From Pseudomonadota bacterium (GTDB lineage: Bacteria; Pseudomonadota; Alphaproteobacteria; Rhizobiales; Beijerinckiaceae), in contig JAKAJL010000001.1 in assembly GCA_021813805.1 (NCBI GenBank), forward strand, positions 120,870 to 184,869: a stretch of DNA of 64,000 nt, in the 5' to 3' direction. A program made the translations under genes and the position numbers. The notes below the pieces were generated by a model. It worked only from the letters and a program-made list of their open reading frames with translations. It did no database searches and was not told the origin of the DNA. Below, one piece after another: positions 36,724-45,379 of the stretch. Every line of letters begins with the position of its first letter. Positions within the stretch are counted from its first letter, which is position 1.

Positions 36724-37325
36724 GTTCTTCTCCATCATCGGAACCGCCACGGCGCGGCGCGCCCTCGGAAGGGTCTTTCACATCGAACCGGGGGAACCTG
36801 CCCCTCGGGAAACCTGATCACGAAGGCGCGCAAGCGCTCCGCGATGAGCATCCGAATATCGGGGCGACCGACCCTTGGCAATCGACGTGGCGCTAATTTG
36901 GACGATTTTTGCCCTAAAAATGCCCGGTGTTGCTTTATCGCAATAGTCGAACGGGAGACTCAGGCCCGGCCCGGGCAGTGCTTTTACGGTTTTGTGACAA
37001 CTATAAACATTGATGCGCGGCGAGTTCACGAAAATGTCGCAAATGCTGCTTTACGGAGTCGTCATAGCCCTCGGGACCAAAGCCTATCCTGTCTTTTTAG
37101 TGGATTTAAGCGGCCCTTTTATTATTCGGGCAATGGCAGGCGCCGACCCGCTAACGGCTTGTTGTTAAAATAAATTTTAGTCTGCAGGGCCCTTTTTGCA
37201 TCCATCGCGAAGCCCATTTCAGAATCGTTGATCGCTCCTTCCGGCTCGGTCGCCACGCGACCGCCGCCGCCAGAAGCCGAGACCTTATCGGGCCGAGGCC
37301 CGATCCGGCCAAAGGAGGTCAGAAC
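36724..37325. other. Divergent promoter region, no gene seen
   Basis: About 600 bases separate the porin and the next secreted protein. The middle is AT-richer than the surroundings (TTGTTAAAATAAATTTTAG near 37161-37180) and probably contains promoters for both. A small 7-bp hairpin (37288-37303) sits just before the downstream gene's ribosome site. The minus-strand frame at 36778-37029 has no ribosome site or credible composition. Confidence 0.5.
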
Positions 37326-37655
37326 ATGGTCCGCCTATCCGAATTCGCCAAGCCGCTCGCGTTCGCCGCTGTCATCGGTCTTGTCGCCGTTCCCGCGTCT
37401 GCCGCGATGCGTATGGTCAATGGGCAAGCTTATTGGTCCGGCGATCCGGGGCCGGTCGACCCCGGCGCCTATTGGACCTCCGGGCAGCGTCACTCCGATC
37501 CGCACCATTACATGAGCTGGTACGGCAAGGATCCGCAGGATTACACGATGACGGTTTATGCGCCGCACGCCGGCGCGAGCCGGTGCGTGTGGCGGGCGCG
37601 CGTCGTCAATACCTATTGGGAGTTCGCGCATCCCTATATCAGGGTGTGCCGCTGA
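37326..37655 (+). CDS. Small secreted protein of unknown function
   Basis: 109 residues with a strong AAAGGAGG site. A signal peptide runs to about residue 27 (VIGLVAVPASAA). The mature part is rich in Tyr, Trp and His (AYWTSGQRHSDPHHYMSWYG) with a pair of cysteines near the C-terminus (SRCVWR and VCR). I do not recognise the family. It may be a small periplasmic protein; it is single and convergent with the efflux cluster. Confidence 0.65.
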   Translation: MVRLSEFAKPLAFAAVIGLVAVPASAAMRMVNGQAYWSGDPGPVDPGAYWTSGQRHSDPHHYMSWYGKDPQDYTMTVYAPHAGASRCVWRARVVNTYWEFAHPYIRVCR

Positions 37656-37670
37656 AAGGTTCGGACGGGT

Positions 37671-38099
37671 TCAGGCCCCTTTCGGCTTCACCGCCGGAAC
37701 GCCTTCCGAACAGCTGTCGGACTGATGGGTGGCGCACCAGAACGCGCGGGGTCCCGGTTCCGAAACGGGCGCGGGCGCATTGCGAACGCAAAGGCCGGCT
37801 TGGGCCCACCATGCGCCCGGCTTGTCGCCGCGGTCGACGGGCTGAAGCCCGAACTCCGGACGATGCCAATACATGCATGCGCCGCAGGTGATGTGATCCT
37901 GAACGGTTGCGGCGGGGACGAACTCGCCACAGCCCTGGCGGCCGTGGGTCGTCGGCCAATGCGCGACAACGTCCGATACGGCGCAGGGACGGGGCGCATG
38001 GCGAAAACAGGCGCCTTCGACAGGAGGGCGCGTTATTTTCCAGAAAGCGCACTGGTCGCATCGGCCCTTGCGGTTTGCCTCTCCATCGGTCACCGTCAT
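37671..38099 (-). CDS. Cys-rich protein with two CxxC-W repeats
   Basis: 142 residues from ATG 38099, with an AGGAGG site. It has two related halves, each with CxxC followed by Trp, then a GxC-R/H segment, a T-x-x-x-x-x-C pattern and an acidic end: CDQCAFWK...GACFRH...CGEF and CGACMYWH...GLCVRN...CSEG. Nine or more cysteines and no signal peptide suggest a metal- or Fe-S-binding cytoplasmic protein. The start overlaps the stop of the outer-membrane channel, so it is coupled to the efflux operon. The family is unnamed to me. Confidence 0.6.
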   Translation of the reverse strand: MTVTDGEANRKGRCDQCAFWKITRPPVEGACFRHAPRPCAVSDVVAHWPTTHGRQGCGEFVPAATVQDHITCGACMYWHRPEFGLQPVDRGDKPGAWWAQAGLCVRNAPAPVSEPGPRAFWCATHQSDSCSEGVPAVKPKGA

Positions 38100-39616
38100 C
38101 GCCCTCCTGGCGCCACTTGCGTCCGCGGGGGTTGCCCGCCCGGATCCTGCCCTTGCGGTCCCAGCAGCGCGACCGGCGGCGGGAATGGCGCCTCGGGCGC
38201 CGGCGCTTGCCCGGACCAGCCGCCGCCAAGCGCCAGCATCAATTCGACATATTGTTCCAACAGCCGTGTCTTGGCGGCAAGGTCGGCGCGCTCGGCCTCG
38301 AGCGCGGCGGTTTGCTGGGTGACGACATCGAGCGACGAGGCCGCGCCGTCCCTGTAAAGGCTCATCGCCATGTCAAGGGCGCGCTGCGCAGCCTTCGCAG
38401 CATCCGAAAGCGCGGCGCTTTCGAGCTTTATCCATTTAATGGACGACAGCGCGTTCTCGACTTCCTGATAGGCTGCGAGAATCGAGCCCTTGTATTCGGC
38501 GGCGGCGGTCGAGAACTGCGCGCGCGCGGCGTCAAGATTCGCCTGTCTCAAGCCGCCGTCGAAAATCGGCATCGACAATGCCGGCCCATAGTTCCACAAC
38601 GAATTGTGGAAATTCAGCAGATCGAGATTGGTCGACTGCGTGCCGCCGCCCATGAGAATGTAAAAGCGAGGCAGAAAATCCGCCTTGGCCGCGCCGATCT
38701 GCTCGTTCGCAACATTCAGCAGGCGCTCTTTCGCGGCCACGTCGGGACGGCGCACCAGAAGACTGGCGGGCGCCATGCGCGGCACGCGCGGCGGCGCGGG
38801 TTGAGCGGGCGAGACCGGGATCCTGAACAGCGAAGCCGTCTGGCCGCCGAGGGCCGCCAAGGCGTTCTCAAGCACCGCGCGACCCTGGGCGATGTGCGCC
38901 GCGCTCGCCTTGGCGTTGGCGAGTTGCACCTTCGCGCGCTCGACATCGATCGGCGGCGCGATATTGTCCTTCAGGCGTTGCTCGGTCAGGTCCAGCGCCG
39001 ATTGATAGAGCGTGATCGTCCGCGCCAGCAGGGCGCTCTGTGCGTCGGCGCCGCGCAAGGCGATATAGGTCCGCGCCATTGTCGCATGAAGCGAAAGGCG
39101 GGTGGCGGCGAGCAGGTCGTCATTGGCCTGCGCGCCGGCCTTGGAGGCGGCGACCACATCCTTGACCCGGCCCCAAATATCGACCTCCCAGGCGAACTGC
39201 CCGAACAACTGGTTGGAGCCGTAATAGTTCGGCTGATCCCTCGCGCGCAGCGGGCGGTTTTGCGACTGTTTGTTGTAGCTCAGATCCGGCAGGCCGATCA
39301 CGGTCGGAAAGAAGCCCGAATTGGCGAGGTCGAGCAACGCCTTGGCCCGCTCGTATCGCGCCAGCGCGGCCGCATAGTCCGGATTGTCGGTTTCGATCAG
39401 CGTCTCAAGCCGGTCGAGTTCACGATCGTGAAAACTGCGCCACCAATCCTCGGTCAGCGCGGCCTTCGCTCCTGGAGGCGCGCTGTCCTTGAATTTTTCC
39501 GGGACCGCGATTGCCGGCCCGGCATAGGGAGGCGCGAAATCGCATCCGACGAGCGCAACCAAACTCGCGCCAAGAATCGCCCTCAACGCGAGCGAATGAA
39601 GAGATTGCCGTTTCAT
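38096..39616 (-). CDS. Outer-membrane efflux lipoprotein, NodT/TolC family
   Basis: 506 residues. A lipoprotein signal (LGASLVALVGCDF) anchors it in the outer membrane. Two OEP repeats follow, with PDLSYNKQSQN and WEVDIWGRVKDVVAAS in the first half and long helices with LNVANEQIGAAKADFLPRFY in the second, ending in a disordered Pro/Gly-rich tail. It forms the trimeric outer-membrane duct for the RND pump. It overlaps the adaptor gene by four bases. Confidence 0.93.
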   Translation of the reverse strand: MKRQSLHSLALRAILGASLVALVGCDFAPPYAGPAIAVPEKFKDSAPPGAKAALTEDWWRSFHDRELDRLETLIETDNPDYAAALARYERAKALLDLANSGFFPTVIGLPDLSYNKQSQNRPLRARDQPNYYGSNQLFGQFAWEVDIWGRVKDVVAASKAGAQANDDLLAATRLSLHATMARTYIALRGADAQSALLARTITLYQSALDLTEQRLKDNIAPPIDVERAKVQLANAKASAAHIAQGRAVLENALAALGGQTASLFRIPVSPAQPAPPRVPRMAPASLLVRRPDVAAKERLLNVANEQIGAAKADFLPRFYILMGGGTQSTNLDLLNFHNSLWNYGPALSMPIFDGGLRQANLDAARAQFSTAAAEYKGSILAAYQEVENALSSIKWIKLESAALSDAAKAAQRALDMAMSLYRDGAASSLDVVTQQTAALEAERADLAAKTRLLEQYVELMLALGGGWSGQAPAPEAPFPPPVALLGPQGQDPGGQPPRTQVAPGGR

Positions 39617-40800
39617 TCCTTGGAGTCCGCCGCCTGGTTCGGGGACGAAACACGGACCTGATCGCCGTCCGCCAATGTTTCCGGCGGACTGTTGATGATC
39701 CGGTCATGCGGGTCCAGACCCGAGGCAATGACGATTTCCGAACCCAGATCCTTCGCGATGACGACATTCTTGAACTTGACCCGGCCATCATTGTCCACAG
39801 TCGCGACTCGGGTGTTGTGCTTGCCGACCGAAAGCGCGCTCGAGGGAATGCGCAACAGGTGAGGGTTGATCGGTAATTCGAAATGCGCGTCGGCATAGGA
39901 GCCGGGGAACAGGGCGCCGTCGGAATTGGACGCGTCGACCTCGACGAGAAGACTGCCGGTGCTCGCGCCGATCGCATTGGAGGTCGTGGCGATTTCCCCA
40001 TGGAACTCGCGGTCTTTCCATTGCGGCGTGGTGAAGGTCACCTTCATGCCTTTGGTGAGGCTTGCGGAATAGACCTGAGGCACATCGACATAAAGGCGGA
40101 CGGCGTGAATATCGGCGACCTTGAACAGCGGCTTCTCGTTGCGGCCGGGGGCGACATAGGAGCCGATGTCGATATTGCGGACGGTGACGACGCCATCGAA
40201 AGGCGCGATGATCTGGGCGAAGGCCTTCTGCGCCTTGAGACGTTCGAGATTGGCCTTCGCCGCCCCGAGATTGGCCTCCTGGACCTGTTGATCGGCGGCT
40301 TTTTCATCGGCGGACTGCTTGGACACCGCCGAGGACTGACGCAGCGCGGCCCAGCGATCCGCCGTCACCTTGGCGAAATCGAGGGCCGCTTCGGCGCGGT
40401 TCACTTCTTCCACCGCCTTGGCGATTCGGTCATCGAGCTCGGGCGTGTCCACGACCGCAAGCAGCTCGCCTTTCTTGACGATCGCGCCAATGTCGGTCTT
40501 CCAGCTTTGGATATAGCCGGACACCTGGGAGAAAATCGAAGCCTCGTACCAGGCGGAAATCGTCCCGGGGAGTGAGAGAATTTCCGGCTTTGAGCTGACG
40601 GTCGGCTCGACGACGCTCACATTCTGGATCGCGCGCCCGCGTGTCCAGCTCTCGAGCTGCTTTTCCGCGTGCCAGCGCTGGATGAACGAATACGCCAGGA
40701 AAACGGCGATAAACGCCAAAGCGCCACGAAGCAGCCAGGAGCCGAAGCTGCGGCCTCGCGCGGGAGCTGCGTGGGCCTCGGAGGCAAATTCGTGCTTCAT
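39613..40800 (-). CDS. Efflux RND transporter periplasmic adaptor
   Basis: 395 residues. An N-terminal membrane anchor (about 22-40), a lipoyl-like beta domain (GYIQSWKTDIGAIVKKGELLAVVDTPELD), a long helical hairpin (about 128-210), and beta-barrel/proximal domains. HlyD/MFP family. It bridges the inner-membrane permease and the outer-membrane channel. Its own permease gene next door is gutted, so which permease it now serves, if any, is unknown. Confidence 0.93.
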   Translation of the reverse strand: MKHEFASEAHAAPARGRSFGSWLLRGALAFIAVFLAYSFIQRWHAEKQLESWTRGRAIQNVSVVEPTVSSKPEILSLPGTISAWYEASIFSQVSGYIQSWKTDIGAIVKKGELLAVVDTPELDDRIAKAVEEVNRAEAALDFAKVTADRWAALRQSSAVSKQSADEKAADQQVQEANLGAAKANLERLKAQKAFAQIIAPFDGVVTVRNIDIGSYVAPGRNEKPLFKVADIHAVRLYVDVPQVYSASLTKGMKVTFTTPQWKDREFHGEIATTSNAIGASTGSLLVEVDASNSDGALFPGSYADAHFELPINPHLLRIPSSALSVGKHNTRVATVDNDGRVKFKNVVIAKDLGSEIVIASGLDPHDRIINSPPETLADGDQVRVSSPNQAADSKE

Positions 40801-41039
40801 GTTACGCCTCGACGAAAGACTTCGGTTTTGCGCGAATGCGCGACGCCAAATACCACGGGAACGAAGATCAGAGTAGCCACCATCGCGAAAATCAGGCCGC
40901 CGATCACGGCGTGGCCGAGCGACGCATTCTGTTCGGCGTTCAGCGCCGTCGACGCCATGCCGCCAAAAATGACGATGAACATCGCCATGACGACGAATGT
41001 ATAGGGCCGCTTCAGCGCGATACGAACAAGAACCATCAT
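40797..41039 (-). pseudogene. RND efflux permease remnant with a large in-frame internal deletion
   Basis: Only 80 codons remain of a protein that normally has about 1040. The first 27 residues (MVLVRIALKRPYTFVVMAMF) match the extreme N-terminus and first helix of HAE/AcrB-like permeases. The last half (NAEQNASLGHAVIGGLIFAM and following VATLIFVPVVFGVAHSRK) matches the extreme C-terminus with the last helix. Everything between is missing, near residue 30. The reading frame is preserved, and the ATGA overlap with the adaptor gene is intact. It cannot transport on its own. Confidence 0.85.
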
Positions 41040-41193
41040 TTGTCCGGGAAAATTCGAGTCTGCGAGCCGCAGCCCGCGCCGCGGGCGTTATATTTGGCGG
41101 CTCCTTGAAGCGTAAACTAAAAATTTTTTCATTATCTCGTCAAGCCGTCGCTTCACGACGAAAAATCTGGTCATTTCAGCCATATCATTATTT

Positions 41194-42567
41194 TTAGACC
41201 CTTTCCGACCGCTCGGCGCGATTTTCAATGAGAGTGAAACGCGCCCCTGGGGTATTGTCCGCGACGACGAGATCCATGTTGTGCAGTCGCGCGATCGTCT
41301 CGACAATGTTCAGCCCCAGACCGACGCCGGGAAGGTCCGCGCCGTTCTGCGCCCTGGCGAAACGCCTGAAAATATCCCGGCGCTCCTCGGCGGGAACGCC
41401 GCGTCCGTTGTCGCTGACGTCGATGCGGGCCAAGCCGGCTTCATCCGTCACCGTGAGTTGGACGGCGCCGCCGCGCGGCGTGAATTTCAGCGCATTGTCG
41501 AGGAGATTGGCGACCGCCTCGCGCATCAGGTCGGGATCGCCCCGGCGGATCACGGGATGGTCCGCCGCCAGGCGGAGGGCGACGCCCTTGGCCTTGGCGA
41601 GCGGCAGGAAGAATTCATGCAGTTCCGCGCATACGGCGGCGAAATCCACGTCGGCGAAGGCCCCAAGGCGACGTTCGCGCTCGATCGCGGACACCCGCAG
41701 CAAGGCGGCGATCGTCGCCATCGCGCGGTCAAGCTGCCGCAAGGCGCTTTGAATGGGTTGTCTGAGCCCATAGCCTTTGGGCGCCTCGGCCAGAACGCCT
41801 TCGAGAATCGCGCGGACATTGACGACGGGAGCCCGCAGATCATGGGCGATATTGTCGCCGACCGCCGCGAGCTGACCGAGCAGGCGCTCGATTTCGTCGA
41901 GCATCCGGTTGACGGAGGCGATGACGCCGTCGAACTCGTCAATGCCCGAGCCGACCGGCAATCGCGCGCGGAAATCTCCCTTCATGATCTCGGTGATCGC
42001 CCCTTCGATTTCCTCGACGCGCGCGGCGGCGCGGCGCGCGAAAAACAACCCGGCGGCGAGCGCGCCGGCGGCGACCGGCAGAATGGCGAAGGAAAGCGCC
42101 CGGCCGAGAACGCTGCGCATGATCTCGACTTCGGTGACATTGCGTCCCAGGACGACGATTTCGCCATCGGGGCGGTCATGGGCGACGAGCAGGGTCGGCT
42201 CCGGCTCGCTGTCCTCGGTCGCCCGGAATTCGGGCAGATAATAGGTTCGCCCGTCGGCGGGGATGTCCGGCTTGCGGGCGAGATTGCCAAAGAGCAGACG
42301 GCCGGACGGGTCATAGAGCGCAACGAAATTGAGCCGCCTGAAATCTCGGGTGAGGCGAAGCTCCAGGGCGCTGCGCAGGCGGTCTTCGCTGCTCGCGGCG
42401 GCTTTCGCCGCCTCGTCGGCGAAGACGACGCGCATCTGGGCGATCCTCGCCGAGGTCGTGGCCTCGTAAATGAAGGTGAAAACGCCGCCCGTGAGAAGGA
42501 CGATCAGCATGGTGAAGGCGACGGCGAGCCGCAGCGGCGTAGAGCGGACGAGATCACGGAGCGACAT
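41194..42567 (-). CDS. Two-component sensor histidine kinase
   Basis: 457 residues from ATG 42567 (the frame continues nine codons upstream). Two membrane helices (about 10-32 and 156-178) enclose a roughly 120-residue sensor region; HAMP (about 180-230), then H-box IAHDLRAPVVNVR, N-box NLLDNALKF, G1 DVSDNGRGVP and G2 GVGLGLNIVETI. A functional kinase is expected. It overlaps the response regulator by 14 bases and lies 155 bp upstream of the efflux genes. Confidence 0.95.
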   Translation of the reverse strand: MSLRDLVRSTPLRLAVAFTMLIVLLTGGVFTFIYEATTSARIAQMRVVFADEAAKAAASSEDRLRSALELRLTRDFRRLNFVALYDPSGRLLFGNLARKPDIPADGRTYYLPEFRATEDSEPEPTLLVAHDRPDGEIVVLGRNVTEVEIMRSVLGRALSFAILPVAAGALAAGLFFARRAAARVEEIEGAITEIMKGDFRARLPVGSGIDEFDGVIASVNRMLDEIERLLGQLAAVGDNIAHDLRAPVVNVRAILEGVLAEAPKGYGLRQPIQSALRQLDRAMATIAALLRVSAIERERRLGAFADVDFAAVCAELHEFFLPLAKAKGVALRLAADHPVIRRGDPDLMREAVANLLDNALKFTPRGGAVQLTVTDEAGLARIDVSDNGRGVPAEERRDIFRRFARAQNGADLPGVGLGLNIVETIARLHNMDLVVADNTPGARFTLIENRAERSERV

Positions 42568-43240
42568 CGAGAATGAATCCTTCGCCGCGCACATTGACGA
42601 TCAGCTTTTTCGCGCCAGGCGCATCGAGCTTGAGTCTGAGATTGCGAATATGAACGTCAACCACATTGGTCTGGGTGCTGAAACGATAGTTCCAGATGTC
42701 TTCGAGCAGCATTTGGCGGGTCACCACCTGGCCTGGCCGGCGCATGAAATATTCCAGAAGCTTGAATTCACGCGGAAGAAGATCGATCTCGCGCCCGTCG
42801 CGGACAAGCTTGCGGGCGACGAGGTCAAGTTCGAGCGGTCCGGCGCGCAGTTGCGGCGTCTCGGCGCAGGCCTGGCGCCGGGCGAGCGCGTCGATGCGCG
42901 CGGAAAATTCTGCCATGGCGAAGGGCTTGACCAGATAATCGTCGCCGCCGCCGCGCAGTCCGGCGACGCGATCATCGACTTCGCCCATGGCGCTGATCAT
43001 CAGCACGGGCGTCCGATTTCCTTTCTCCCTCAGCTGCGCAACCAGCGCCAGGCCGTCGGCGCCCTTGAGCTTGCGGTCCATCACCAGAATCGCGGCCCGC
43101 CCGGCAAGCGCGGCCTCGACCGCCTCCGCTCCGGTTTCGCTCCACAAGACGTGATACCGCCCGGACAACTCCTTCACGAGGGCGTCGGCCAAATCTTTCT
43201 CGTCCTCGCTTACGTAGACCGTTGGTTTCGCGCTTTGCAT
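42554..43240 (-). CDS. OmpR-family response regulator
   Basis: 228 residues from ATG 43240 (the long upstream frame is antisense to other material). The receiver has the acidic pair (SEDEKDL), the phospho-Asp in ILVMDRKLKGADGL, and the conserved Lys in YLVKPF. The C-terminal winged helix has LLPREFKLLEYFMRRPGQ and DVHIRNLRLKLD. It is followed by its kinase and preceded by the SulP transporter 25 bp away, so one operon is likely. Confidence 0.95.
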   Translation of the reverse strand: MQSAKPTVYVSEDEKDLADALVKELSGRYHVLWSETGAEAVEAALAGRAAILVMDRKLKGADGLALVAQLREKGNRTPVLMISAMGEVDDRVAGLRGGGDDYLVKPFAMAEFSARIDALARRQACAETPQLRAGPLELDLVARKLVRDGREIDLLPREFKLLEYFMRRPGQVVTRQMLLEDIWNYRFSTQTNVVDVHIRNLRLKLDAPGAKKLIVNVRGEGFILDVAP

Positions 43241-43265
43241 GGATTCCTCTACCGCCTGTGTCCGT

Positions 43266-44990
43266 TCAGGCCCGTCGCGCGGGTTTGGCGGGAACGACCG
43301 GCGCGCCGGGCGCGAGCGCTCGCGTCGCGTCATCGACGCTATGGTAGATCCGCGAACGGCCATCCCGTTCTTTCCCGCCGAGGGAGTCGACCACGCCATA
43401 TCTGGCAAAAGCCGTCTGCGCCCGCAAGGACTCAAGCCGCGCCACCGCGAAATCCACGCCTTTTTCACGACACAGGCGGATCGCGGCGGACAATCCCGTC
43501 GCTGCGGTATAATCGATGGCGTCTATGGCGCTGGCCTCAAGCACCAGCAGCTTGAGGCCGGGTTCCGTCGCGGCCTCGACGAGCTGGCGCTGGAAACGGT
43601 CGGAATTGAGGAACGAGAGCGGCGCCTGAAAGCCGACGACCTTGACGCCGCCAAGCCTTTCCCCGGGAAAATCCGGGTCTTCGGGCCACCACACCGTCTT
43701 TCCGGGCAACCGCTCGAACACCCGCAGGTCGCTTTGCGTGGCGCCCCACAGGCCATGAATCAGCGACAGGATGATCGCAAGCGCGACGCCGGTCTGGACC
43801 GGCACCAGCACCACGGCGACCAATGTGGCCAGCATGAGTAGGAATTCGGGTCGCGACCGGCGGGCGATGTCGCGCATGACGCCGAGACGGAAGATACGGC
43901 CGGCGACGAAGAACAGAATGGCCGCCAGCGCCGCCTCGGGCGCATGCCTCAGGAAGGGCTCGCCGAATCCCGCGACCAGCACGATCGCCATTGTCGCCGC
44001 GAGGCCCGCGATCTGGGTCTTACCGCCGGAGTCCGCGACAATGGCGGTGCGCGGCGGGCTGGCGTTGACCGGAAATGCGCCGAACAGGCCCGACAGCACC
44101 GATCCGGCGCCCAGGCCGACAAAGTCCCGGTCGATGTCCGGCATTTCCCCCGGAAGCCCTGGAAAAGACCGGGACGTCGCCGCGCTCTGGACCATGACGA
44201 CGACGGCGATGATCGCGGCAAGACCCAGAACCTTGCCGATATCGTCAGGATTGACGTCGGGCAGCACGAGATGCGGCGGCGTGACCGAAAAGGCGCCGAC
44301 CGTCCGCAGCCCCCTGCTTTCAAGACCGAAAGCCATGACCGCCGCCGTCGCGCCCGCCAGCGCGACAAGCGGCCCCGGCAGGCGACGGTTGAGTCGTTCG
44401 GCGGCGACAATCGTCGCGAGGCAGGCGAGACCTGTCAGCACGGCCAGAGGATTGGTTCCGACGGCGCCGGAGGCGATTCCGCCGGCGCGCTGGAGAAAAC
44501 TGCCCGATCCCCCGGCGATTCCGAGAAACGACGGCGCCTGCGACAGGACGATATGGACGGCGATGCCGCCCAGAAAGCCGGTGAGCACGGGAATGGAGAA
44601 CAGATTCGCCACCCAGCCGGCCCTGAACAAGCCGGCGCCGGCGAGGATCAGCCCGACCATCAGCGAAAGCAAAGCGGTCAGGGCGAAATAACCGGACCCG
44701 TCGGCGGGAACGACGGCGAGGAGCGAAGCCGCGAAAATCGGCGTGATCGTCGAATCGGCGCCCGCCGAGAGATAGCGGTTGGCGCCGAAAAAGGCGAAGG
44801 CGAGCGAGCCCGCGATGAAAACATAAAATCCGATATGGGGAGGGAAGCCGCCGAGCCGCGCGGTCGCCATCTGTTCCGGCGCGGCGACCGCCGCGAGGGT
44901 GAGGCCGGCGACGACGTCGGCCCGCCAGGAGGCGGATGCGCCCCGCAGTGACGGGAAGGCGAGCCAGTTTTTTCCGTCTTGTTCGGCCAT
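43266..44990 (-). CDS. SulP-family anion transporter with STAS domain
   Basis: 574 residues from ATG 44990 with GGAG upstream. About 12-14 membrane segments (from AGLTLAAVAAPEQMATARLG) form the SulP core; the C-terminal part (about 440-560) is a STAS domain (SFLNSDRFQRQLVEAATEP, LLVLEASAIDAIDYTAATGL). SulP proteins carry sulfate, bicarbonate or similar anions. The substrate is not determined. It is the first gene of a run that ends in the two-component system. Confidence 0.93.
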   Translation of the reverse strand: MAEQDGKNWLAFPSLRGASASWRADVVAGLTLAAVAAPEQMATARLGGFPPHIGFYVFIAGSLAFAFFGANRYLSAGADSTITPIFAASLLAVVPADGSGYFALTALLSLMVGLILAGAGLFRAGWVANLFSIPVLTGFLGGIAVHIVLSQAPSFLGIAGGSGSFLQRAGGIASGAVGTNPLAVLTGLACLATIVAAERLNRRLPGPLVALAGATAAVMAFGLESRGLRTVGAFSVTPPHLVLPDVNPDDIGKVLGLAAIIAVVVMVQSAATSRSFPGLPGEMPDIDRDFVGLGAGSVLSGLFGAFPVNASPPRTAIVADSGGKTQIAGLAATMAIVLVAGFGEPFLRHAPEAALAAILFFVAGRIFRLGVMRDIARRSRPEFLLMLATLVAVVLVPVQTGVALAIILSLIHGLWGATQSDLRVFERLPGKTVWWPEDPDFPGERLGGVKVVGFQAPLSFLNSDRFQRQLVEAATEPGLKLLVLEASAIDAIDYTAATGLSAAIRLCREKGVDFAVARLESLRAQTAFARYGVVDSLGGKERDGRSRIYHSVDDATRALAPGAPVVPAKPARRA

Positions 44991-45379
44991 GCGACGCTCC
45001 TCGGACAAATTCTGGCCGATCGGGGAAAAAAAAGAAACGGGCGACGGCCAGGACATGAGCCGGCGGAGAACCGGGCCGACGCCCGCGCCACGCGCGTTGC
45101 AGATTCACAACGAAACCAGAAAAAATCCTCTCGTCTTCTGCGGCGGTCGTTCGGACGCTGATCCAAATTCGGTCCGCGCCGAAGTGGAAAGGAGGAGCGC
45201 GGCAGGGCCTCGATGGCGGAACCTTCGAGAATAGCAGTGGAAATTCGAACGTCCCTGCGAACGGCGGTGACGAGCCGCTGTTGAACCGGGCAATGATGGC
45301 CTCCCCGCGCGAAACAGCCCGCGTTGAAGGCGATTTGCGTCAAAACCCGCGCTTTGCTACGCGAAGAACCGGGGGGGAA
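44991..45379. other. Divergent promoter region between SulP and the second porin
   Basis: 389 bases with no supported gene. An open frame for the porin continues back to 45281 but has no conserved content. Promoters for both directions are expected. No clear operator motif was recognised. Confidence 0.5.

Noticed and set aside
35416..37173. A 585-codon plus-strand frame over the porin
   Set aside because: Antisense to a porin with signal peptide, strands and terminal Phe. The frame has no recognisable domain.
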